The position numbers were made by a program, and so were the translations under genes. A DNA stretch of 64,000 nucleotides from Enoplolaimus lenunculus (taxonomy: Eukaryota; Nematoda; Enoplea; Enoplida; Thoracostomopsidae), in assembly GCA_030248215.1 (NCBI GenBank), contig JASANG010000681.1:1-64000 (forward strand), in the 5' to 3' direction. Below, in pieces: positions 47,701 through 59,700 of the stretch. Numbering within the stretch: position 1 is the stretch's first letter; each line of letters starts with the position of its first letter. The notes beneath the pieces were generated by a model, which was given only the letters and a program-made list of their open reading frames with translations, was not told the origin of the DNA and made no database searches.

Positions 47701-50700
47701 TGACATGAAGTTGAATCTGGTGGCATTCGTGTAACTGAGGTTGGTTTGCTGGAAGGACTGTTGGTGTCGAACGCTTCTATTATGTATTCTGAAACAACTA
47801 ACAGGGTGTAACCGGATATCTGTTTCCGTTTCGGCTAAAAATCGATATCCGTTTCAGTTTCGGTTTCCGCTATTGACATACCGGACATCTGTTTATTTTT
47901 ATGTTCAAAATTAGTTATCAATTACGCAAATTACTCGCAATTTTTTATTACAGATGTACTGCAATTGTCCGAACTGCAACAAAAATTACGATATTCATCC
48001 ATAATCTTAAAAATTTCGGTGCATTAGGCATTTTTTATTCAAAATTTTAGAAAGCGCGGTGAACATTTGCGTGTCTCGATTGTTGTTGGCAGAAAAATAA
48101 AAACCTAACTGAAATTTGTACAATTCGATATCCGTTTTCCGCTTCCGTTTCCGTTATTTCGATCACCATCCGTTGCCGTTTGCGTTATTTTTACTATCCG
48201 TTTACACCCTGACAACTAAACTTGATTTCGTCATAAATTTCATATTGACTTTTTTTGCCAACAGCAGTGGTGTCCACGAAACGATTGAATTTAAATGATT
48301 GCTTTCACTCAACCATAAAAACCCGTTATTATAAAAAACGAAAAATACTTTAAGCTTTTCCAAAGAACCAAAGACACAAGCTTAAAACACTTGCGACGAG
48401 AGCGTTTTATCCCTACATAAATTAGGTTTCATAAACAATCATTGATCATAGCCCGTATTCTCAAATGTATATAGCACCTATCACCAGTTGGTGAGTTGAG
48501 AATACGGGCCCAGATTACAACAAAAGTCAAAGGTGGCTTGTTTTTTTACTAACCAGTAATTGGTTCACCGCCATCGTCTTTAGGAGGCTTCCAGCCAACT
48601 GTACAACTGCTACTGGTTACGTTCAACGGAATCAATGGACCCTCTGGGCTATCAGGTGGTCCTTAAACCGAATAGTCATACATAATTTATGATATAAGCC
48701 TTTGTTAATTGAAAACTAATTAAATACGCAATGGGTTTGAAAATCGATGTTAGCTGGCAGAAAGGAGACTAACGTGATAGAGTTAGATGGTCAAAGAGAA
48801 ACAACCTGTGTGCCCCAACAAATGATATGACGCGAAGATTATAGAGGCTGTTGTCAACAAGAACACGATATCTTTCCTCGAACTTCAGTAGGGCCACAAG
48901 GTTGCATTTGTACACAATTCCAAGAGCAACACAACATATAAACAGAAATCAGGATCAAAAAACTACTATACCTAATACCAAAATGTTAAACGTTAATTTT
49001 AATTTTTAATCTGATACTTCATAATTTGCCACAAAACCGTAAAATTTCATTTTTATCTGATACTTCGTAATTTGCCACAAAACCGTAAAAATTCATTTTT
49101 ATCTGATACTTCGTAATTTGCCACAAAACCGTAAAAATTCATTTTTAATCTGATACTTCGTAATTTGCCACAAAACCGTAAAAATTCATTTTTATCTGAT
49201 ACTTCGTAATTTGCCACAAAACCGTAAAAATTCATTTTTATCTGATACTTCGTAATTTGCCACAAAACCGTAAAAATTCATTTTTAATCTGATACTTCAT
49301 AATTTGCCACAAAACCGTAAAAATTCATTTTTAATCTGATACTTCATAATTTGCCACAAAACCGTAAAATTTCATTTTTATCTGATACTTCGTAATTTGC
49401 CACAAAACCGTAAAAATTCATTTTTATCTGATACTTCGTAATTTGCCACAAAACCGTAAAAATTCATTTTTAATCTGATACTTCATAATTTGCCACAAAA
49501 CCGTAAAAATTCATTTTTAATCTGATACTTCATAATTTGCCACAAAACCGTAAAATTTCATTTTTATCTGATACTTCGTAATTTGCCACAAAACCGTAAA
49601 AATTCATTTTTATCTGATACTTCGTAATTTGCCACAAAACCGTAAAAATTCATTTTTAATTTGATACTTCGTAATTTGCCACAAAACCGTAAAAATTCAT
49701 TTTTAATTTGATACTTCGTAATTTGCCACAAAACCGTAAAAATTCATTTTTAATCTGATACTTCATAATTTGCCACAAAACCGTAAAAATTCATTTTTAA
49801 TCTGATACTTCATAATTTGCCACAAAACCGTAAAATTTCATTTTATCTGATACTTCGTAATTTGCCACAAAACCGTAAAAATTCATTTTTATCTGATACT
49901 TCGTAATTTGCCACAAAACCGTAAAAATTCATTTTTATCTGATACTTCGTAATTTGCCACAAAACCGTAAAAATTCATTTTTAATCTGATACTTCGTAAT
50001 TTGCCACAAAACCGTAAAAATTCATTTTTAATTTGATACTTCATAATTTGCCACAAAACCGTAAAAATTCATTTTTAATCTGATACTTCATAATTTGCCA
50101 CAAAACCGTAAAATTTCATTTTTATCTGATACTTCGTAATTTGCCACAAAACCGTAAAAATTCATTTTTAATTTGATACTTCGTAATTTGCCACAAAACC
50201 GTAAAAATTCATTTTTAATCTGATACTTCATAATTTGCCACAAAACCGTAAAATTTCATTTTTAATCTGATACTTCATAATTTCATCAATTGCTAGTGTC
50301 GTTCAAAAATACGTTCAGCGTAAGCGGCTTACCAACAACCAGCACCATAGAGCTTGCTTCAGCTGTTCCGACAACATTTTCAAGCGACAATCTGTATTGA
50401 CCGCTGTGACTTCTAAGTGACTTTTCAATCATCAAATGTGCCACAGTTGGCGTTGTTTCAATTACGCATTGCTTAGTTTGCAATATTTTAGAACCGTTGT
50501 GTTTCCACAACGCAGTCGGTGGTGGTAAACCGCCAATTGCGACATCAAACCCAATTGATTCGCCAACTTTTACCTTTAAATTTGGTAGCGTTGCCCGATC
50601 AATTGTAGGTAAACCTGAACAAAATATCGCATATTTTTAACCACAATTCGTATTTTCAAACGTGTGTAGCATCTATGACCAGTTTGTGACGGTAATTTAC

Positions 50701-53700
50701 CTTTCGAAAAAGGCCATGGTAAAGTTAGAAATTCAGCGCATTTTTCGCATATGATTTGACTTACTGTCATGCTGTTCATACCGATTGTCGAATGCTTTTA
50801 CAAGCGTTAATTTTATACATTTGGATGAAGATTGCACTAGAAATCAAATATGGGGTGAAAATTGCTCATGAGAAAATTTTGGGTTGAAAATCATACAAGA
50901 GGTCAGCCTGAAGAGAAGATTATAGATAAGATACATTACTATAACTGATACAGATTTTCTGATCTTTTAACTTAATAGGCCTGAATGTAGCAAAGTTTAC
51001 CACTCAAGGATGGCTGACAAAAAGAAATTGCAAAAAATATCAAACACTGCAATATTTATTTGAAAACTGAATTTCATAATTACAGGAATAAATTGACAGA
51101 TATCCTTTATAACCAGTGAACGAATGACTTACTGTCAGGATCTTTTATTAGCACAGGTTCGCTTGAAATTAATGGTTTTGAAACACCTTCGCCATTGATT
51201 GCTTTGACGCTAAAATAAAAACACAAAAGACCATTGCGACATCAAACGGTGAACTTTGATTGATTCTATTCGTCCGCAACGAATATCCTAAGATGGAGTT
51301 AGCATCGGTCAATGCTTAAAGAACAATCAAAGGTTTAATCTTGATTACATTGCAAGAATGTTCATTAACCCATTCTCACATGAATATTTTCTATTTCCCC
51401 TGAGACCTAGTTTTATGCTAGGATTCGAACTCCAGTGACTGGAGTGGAGGCGTATACCATCACCACTCAACTATAGGAGCTTGACGCTCGAACCCGAGGG
51501 GGCTCTCACATCTTGTGGTGATTTAGTACTATGTATACGTGTTGCAATTGTTAAACACTGTGCGATATATACTATTTAACTTATATGCATTGCGCTGAGT
51601 TGCCTGTAGGCAACTCAATGTGAGAAGGGGTTAAAGTCAAATGTAAAAATTTTGAAGAGCGTACAAGGATACACCCCATACCTCATCTTTGTATACGATC
51701 CTAATAATAATATGGTGTGAGTTCGTTGAGTTGTTCGTATTTTTGTTATGACAAAAATTATCCCAAGCGGTCCGACACTCAAATGCGTATAACAGCTATG
51801 GACCATGTATAGAACAGGGTCGAAACGTTTTTCTGCGTGGCTGTAATAGAGTCAGCTTAAGCTTTAGACTAACTTTTTTGATTAGGCTTAGGCTTAGCTT
51901 TCGGCTTAAGAATAGGTTCATCCTTGCGGTCACGTTTAGGCTTAGGTTTTTAGGCTTAGGCTTAAGAATACGGTTATCCTACTGTTCCGGCCCTGTTCGA
52001 CACATTGGCCGCAGCTATTATCATTATAGCGAATAATAGGTCCTGTAGATTTCGAATCAATGAATTGTAAGGTTTTTAACCTGATTTTCAAATGTGTGTA
52101 GCACCTATTACCAGTTGGTGATAAGATCTTGTTACTTTCCAAGTATACAATGGTAATATAGAATTTTAATCTACTTCTGCGCCAATTTTGAGATCCGGAA
52201 TTGTCAGGAGTTGGACAGTTTAAAAACCTATTGCTAACTGATGATACGTGCTATATGCATCTGAGCTTATGGACCATACAAAAAACCTGGCAAAATTAAA
52301 TACCTGAATGTGTACTCATCACCACAAATCAAAGTGTCCGCTGTGAACGCTAATTGACCTGGTTTGCATTCACCAATTTTAACTGGTTCAGTTCGTTTGC
52401 TAACATTGACCGCTTCGATAGTGTAGGCTTTAAAAGTATAATTTCAGTTTTAACTGCTTCGTTGAAAGAAACCATGATCAACTGACCCCAGAGTAACAGT
52501 TTTCGTTTAGGTCGTTTTGGTTGTTAACTGGGAAACGTTGGTGTTCCGGACACGACACAGTTGCTTATTAAAATCAAACGAATGTTATATTATCAATTAC
52601 GAAAGGGTTTTTTTTGCGACACCGGTACTTAAACTACACGTTCTTCTGCGAGTTCTATTAAGTTGTTTAACCAACAATGCATGTAGTCGTTTTTATTAAC
52701 ATGAATTAATTTCTGACTGTATTGTTGCTGAGATTTTCAACTAAAACGTGTTGCAAAATTACTTTATAAAGTAACGGTGGCGTTATACTTGTCGTACGCT
52801 GCCGTACGTCTTGTCCGACGCCGTTCGTCATCATTCAACCCAGTCCGTCACCATTGGACGCCGTCCGTCACCGTCCGTTACCACACAGTATCGTCGAACG
52901 GCACCTGGCCGCACCGCATGACGAACGGACAGCAACAGATGGCTGTTGCTTACAAACCTTACAAAAATCTTAACATAGCGACACAGGCGTCCAATCAAGC
53001 TAAAGTTAATTTTTAAAATGACTGATTTTCAATTTCAATATATTAAACAAACCTGTTACTGGTACGCCACCATCGTCTTCTGGTGGATTCCAAGCCAATG
53101 TACAACCAGATTTGTTGACACCTGTTGCCTGCAGTGGTCCTTTGGGAGCAGAAGGTTTGCCTTAAATCAATACATTAGAGTTCGAATAATGCTCAGCGTG
53201 GTAACCAATCAGCAAACGCGATAGACAATCTAAGCATCAAAAAGTAGAAAAAGTCTACCGCAATCCTTACCGATAACTGTAACCATCGCAGTACAACTTT
53301 CTTCGCCAACTTTATTCGTTAACGATAACAAATACTGTCCGCTATCAGTTCTTTGTGCGTTATCTATTTGCAGTTTAGCAGACTTTGACGAATTTGCAAT
53401 TTTCGTCCTTTTATCAGCTTTAATTTCTGTGTCAGTATGAAACCATCGCGCAACTGGTTCAGGTTGACCATCAATCGCTACGTTGTACGTAATTGTTTCG
53501 CCAACTCGAATTTTCAAATTAGGCATTGTCGCTTTATCCAAACTCGGTGAACCTACAAAAACAAATATAATCTTGGCCGCCGTATTCTCAAATGTGAGTA
53601 GCATCTATCGCCAGTTGGTGATAGGTCTTGTCACTTTCGAACCAATGCTGGCGCTCAAAATTCAGCACATTTTTCACATATGATTTGCTCTACTTCTATA

Positions 53701-56700
53701 GCAATTTTGACTTCATCAACTGCAATAGTTTTTGAATTTGAAAACCTATTACTAACTGATGATAGTTGCTATGCACAGTTTAGAATACTGGCCCTTATTC
53801 TAATTTAAAGTTTACGTTAGTACACTTCATTATTTTGATTTGGGCTAAAGCTAAATTAAAACCAGTTAGACAGGGATGGATCCAGAAAGTTATTTTTCCT
53901 TTGATCTCTGTTCAGCGGAACATAAAACCAACCGGATCATACAGGGATGCAAGTGGGACAATGGACTCCATAACGCGTGGCGGATGCACCATTTTCATCT
54001 ACGGAATCAAACGCATGTTCCAGCAAACACCAGTAGCGACTAAACTGTTTGCTGGACGCCAGCTTAGATTGGCAATATTTCGCTATGAAATTATGAATAA
54101 AAGTTTCAATAAAAATAGGAAAAAGGAAAATGCAAATTCGCTTTCTGAATGAGAACCGAATAAACACAAACTTACTGTCAGGATCTTTGATTAAAGTTGC
54201 TTCTGTTGCAATTAACGGTTCAGAATTGCCTTGTAAATTTCGCGCTGTTACGCTAAAATATAATCTTTGAAATTTAAGTAACATAATTGGCTAAATGAAT
54301 ATATTAGACACATGTATTAAAATTATTTTTAAAACCATAAGTTTAGTGACCTTATATATTTCACATCCATACGCTTAAGCTTATGTTTAGGAAAAGGTTT
54401 AGCTAATCATAAGCATTTGACATAGTCTTTTCGCAACTTAGCTAATCATAAGGCTTAACCTTAGCATTTTTGTAAGCGTAAGCCTAAACCGTAACCTTAT
54501 ATGTAAGGAGAAGTGTACCACGAGCCATGTCAGTAAGATTGACGAAAATACTCGATTTGACAAAAAATTTATGATTATTAATTGAAATTAACCAAGAAAC
54601 AAATATATTTTTAGACAAATGAATATTTTCCGTTTCATATATGGTACCTGAATATATATTTGCAATTTTCTTTAAGATTACCAAGTTTCGCTTGTGTGCC
54701 ACCTGCAGGGCATCGAGTAATTTCTACAGGTTTTGCATTACGACTGTCGGGTTCTAATGCGTATACGACATATTCTACAAAAACAAATCGGTAAATAAAA
54801 CAGAATATATTTGCTGTAATGCGATCAGTCGGGGTGTAACCAGGTAATCTATACACGCTGCAACGATTTCTTCCCCCAGGCAAGAAATGACTACAGTGAC
54901 ATTTGAAGAAATTCGGATTGGTTGGAGCCAGCTTTGGCTATTAAAATCAAGGTTTAAACGTCGAATTATAGCCAAATCGTTAACCATGATTTTAAAAATG
55001 TTGCATTAATGGAAAAATATAATTGGCTATTGGGATGCCTCAATCGTTCTTGCGTCTCCTATTGGCTGAGACGTTGCTTATATTTCGTTTTGGAAGGGGG
55101 TTGGTTACTTTAGGAACGAAGTTTGATTGACGTCTAGAATCTAATATTTCAAATCCCCTTGAAAATATTTTCCTAGTCTTTCTGTATACGTTTTGGAACG
55201 CAATATATCTCATCTATCCTCCCAGTTGTATACACCCCGCCCTATCAATTTACCCTGCCATTATCAAGTAATAGCTATCACGTACCATCTATCGGGACAC
55301 CACCATCATCCACAGGAGGCTTCCACGCTAAATGACATCCATTTTTGCTGATGTTTGAAACAAGCAGTGGACCCTGTGGCGGTGTAGGCGTTCCTTAAAA
55401 TTAAGCAGAAAATCCGTTGAAGATATAGATATAATAGTCAAGTGTAGATGCATTGTAATTCTAAGCTAAGCAGTACCATATAGAGCTCTTCACAAAAATT
55501 TTGCTGCGGAAGCGGTTGGGCACGAACCCACGAGGTACGGATTACCGGTTCGCTGCTCTAACCACTCAACTACGCAGCAATGCAAAGTTTTCCATACAAT
55601 GGCTCTGTATGCCATGAGTGTGGTACTACAAGGTACGTATACGAAAACACCGCGAAACCGCATGAGCTCAAGAGCGTCTGTCGTATTTCCCAACCGATAC
55701 TGCTAAGTAACTTAAACAGCTGAGCAAGAAGAAACCTATTTATGGGCATTCCGACAAACGTGAAGATTGTGACAATGATTTGAAAACAAAATCTACAGTT
55801 AGTGAGTTCGAACCCCCGTTCACGCTTGACTATCGCTTAAACTTCTCAACTGATCCAACTAAGAATGCTCTATTTTTGAATTTTGCTAATAATTTACCAA
55901 CAACAAGGACATTGCACGATGCAGATTCTGAACCGGAACTATTTTTCAACTGCAATTTGTAAACACCGCAGTCGTTTCGCTGTGCGTTCGAAATGTCAAC
56001 TTTGGTCGCGTTTCGTGAAACATTAATCTGACATCGTCTATCGGCAACCAGGGTAACATCGTTCGAGAGCCATGTGACTTCCGGTGCCGGTTCTCCGTTG
56101 ATGGTCGTTCCCAGTGAAATCGTTTCGCCCACTTTGACTTGTAAATTTCTCAACTTCGATGCGTCAAGTGACGGCGGATCTGTAAAAATAATCAAACGAT
56201 AAATCAAATGTGTCGGTCGTATATTTTCGCAAAATTTGAAATTTTATAAATTTTCAAAATTCGAACCCAGAAACCTGGCTGGTAATCTCAAATGGCGATA
56301 ATGACACCTATTCATCAGTTGGTGACAGGTTTTGTAACTTTTGAACTTTTAATTGGAGAGTGTCATGATTCAGCACATTGTTTGCATTTGAGCCATTCTA
56401 CTAAAAGTATACAACGTCACAGCCTGTAGTTGTCGCTTTTCGCTTGTTTCAGGACCCTATCGCTTCCTGATAATCGGTGCTAAACATATTTGAGAATACC
56501 AGTGTTTATCTTCAATTGAACAGTCAACATTTGTAATTGTATAGATTTACGATAGACCACACAATAATAAAACGCTAACAGAAATGGGAACAGCATCTTT
56601 GTTATTATAGATAGCATTCCCTTCCGGGGTTCCAAACAATTTTAGCACGGCCATTTTGGTTAGTGTTACATGTATTAAATCTGGGTTAAGTTTTCCCTGG

Positions 56701-59700
56701 TATGGGCCGAATTTTTTCTACAGGTGGTGAATACACCTGGCATTCTCTGCGGTCCCGTAGCCAAAGGGGGGGTGCCAGGGAGGTTCAGTCCCGTTGGAAA
56801 AATTTTGGCGCCCATAGATAATTTTTAACCTTGCTTGTAAGTCATTGAACACCCTTGTATGCCCCTCCTAAAAACTTTTTAGACTCCCTAGTAAGCTGAA
56901 CTGGATACGGGACTGATTTTTTGGCTACGGGCTCACCACAGTAAGCTAATAACGTGGACATCTAATATCAACCTTTATACTTTTAAGAAGAGTTTCTTAC
57001 AATCAGGGTCTTTTATCTTTGTTCTTGCAGCTTCCAACGCTTCGGATATCCCTTCTTTATTCTTCGCTCTTACTCTAAAAACTGCTTTAGTTTCAGTAAA
57101 GCCGTATTCACACGTTCAAGTTTTTGCAGCAAAAACTTGCACTTGCAACCTGTTGGCCACAAAGCAGCTTTGAAGTTCTTGCAGCTGCAAATTATCCACT
57201 GGAATTCATACTATTGAATTTAATTCGCACCTGTGAACGCAGTTGCAAGTCGCTTGAAGTTCTTGCACCTGCTGGTTGATTGGTCAATCGGAATGTTCCT
57301 TTGAAAATACTTACAGCTGCAGGTATTTCGTGCAAGTTGCAGCTGCGAGTTCTCGGTGCAAAGACTTGTTCGTGTGAATGCGGCTTAAGAGTAATGTTAA
57401 GTCGATCATTATATTTAGATTTGTACATCACAGAGACGATTTAGTATGAAAAACATCGTTCTCAGTCAGTATAACTTGTAAGAAACTAGACAGTGGGGTT
57501 TCAGACGTCAAGCCCCCACTTGGGATTTTTGTCCACAAGAAACCGCTTGATATTTTTATACACCATACCCCGTTTCAAAGTCCAAATTTCGTCCATCCTT
57601 TTGGTTCTTGAATCTGTTGCGTTGTGCTCATCCAAACCTGCGTTTGCTCAAAAATTGTTGGATCTCAAAATTTTTGCATGTTAAAGCTTCTCAGAACCTC
57701 AGATAATCTACTAAAATTTGAATTTTGGAAAAATCCTGTTTTTTAGCTCCCATGAAGCTCAAATATGCATTTATTTTAAATCAAACCATTTTAGGTCAAA
57801 CAGCGGCAGAGCAGAAGATAACGGAAAAAACTCAACGGTTTCTGCTCATAAGTAACTGTATGACAGGTTATAATGGCCGGTCATAATTAAAATCTTTATG
57901 CTTTAAATAATTTAATTAGTTGTCCTGCAGTGTGTACATAGACACAGACATTTGAATACGGCCGTAGATTGAAAGCAGATTTCGATTTTAATTTTGACAT
58001 TTTTTTTGTTTAATACCAAAGACATTTGGCTATGACGAGGAATCTGAATAAATTGCCTACAAACCTTCAAAACTGATAATTTAATAGTTAGCTAATAACT
58101 AATTTGCATATTAGCTTGGCACCCAATAAAACACTCTGGATTCGGTCCAAACTAGCATACACAATTCTGAAGGTTGATCTTTGTCATACTAACCGAAACA
58201 CATAATCATGATATTCTTTTAGGCCAGTCGCGGTAAACATTGTCAATCCAGGCTCAGTTTGACCAATTTCAATCGGTTTCAACTTATCAGTCAAATCTTC
58301 TGCTTCGATTATGTAAGCTGAAAACAGCCGTATTTTTCTTATACAGTTTTCCTGATAGTTGAAAATCCGCCTGTACGATATTTACCAGAAACAGCGTTAG
58401 GGTGACGCTAAACTTTGTTGTGATTTTAGTAACTTCTAGCGCCGTGTGACCCTTTTAGGTGACGTCTGGCATCTGCAGCCATTGCGCGGTTTCGTAATTT
58501 AAATGACAAACCAATTTGTAAATAAAAAAATTTCTGAGGCTGACCGAAAATCATTTGGACTCTATAAATGGTTCTCTTTTGATGTTTGGTTCCGGACTGT
58601 TATTTATCAACCCAGCTCCTGCCACTTGAACACAGACCTTAGATTTTTGCTGACAATTTCTTACGGTTCAAGCTTCATTAGTTTAACGAACTGTACTTTT
58701 GACTCGAGTACGCTGCTATAAATATAGCTATTTAATACTTTGGGCAACGAGTCAAATCGTGTACTGTTAATTAATTTTGTCCAGGACGCATTCATACAAT
58801 CTAATTGGAGTAATTGACGTTATTGAACTAATTAGTAAATTTTGGACTATATCCATTTATGGACTTTAATAAAGGAAAATACACTACAATTTGTTCAGAT
58901 TCAAAATAAGGACCCGGGTTCTTATTACCTCCCCCTGTTGTTCGGGTCACAATACTAATACAGAGCATCCCTTAAGAGTGTTTGTTTGTACATTGTTATG
59001 TTTCAAATGCTGGTAAAATATATTTGAATATTTGAGTAAATTTCATCAAATCAACTTCTGTCTACAGAAAGTACGACAAAACCAAACCAATTGCAAAAAA
59101 CTAACCTTCAATCGGCTCTCCACCGGTATCTTTAGGTGGATTCCATTTCAATGAACAACCGTCTTTATTAATGTTTGACACGTCAAGTGGCCCCACAGGC
59201 GGAGATGGACATCCTAAATCATAATAACAGCGTCATATTTTAACTGTAACAATAACACAGCGTAGTTGACACCAAAATCCAGCCATTCGCTCGTGATTTA
59301 TTAAACTGGATGTTACGAAAAAAACACTGCGAAATCACAAGCAAATACAGAACCAATGAGAAACTGTCGTTGCATTTCGCACAGAATACGAAGTTGAACA
59401 ATTTTTAATTTATTGTACAAATTTGCAAAAAAATAACTAACAAAAACGTGTAATGGTGTTAGGATAAGGGTTGCGCTATATTTTTGTTGACGTCCGGCAC
59501 CGTCCATCATCCGTACGGCGCCGTCCATCATCCGTACGGCGTCGTCCATCATCCGTACGGCGTCGTCCATCATCCGTACGGCGTCGTCCATCATCCGTAC
59601 GGCGTCGTCCATCATCCGTACGGCGTCGTCCATCATCCGTACGGCGTCGTCCATCATCCGTACGGCGTCGTCCATCATCCGTACGGCGTCGTCCATCATC

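Noticed and set aside
49001-50283. CRISPR array
   Set aside because: Direct tandem repeats without unique spacers in a eukaryotic intron.
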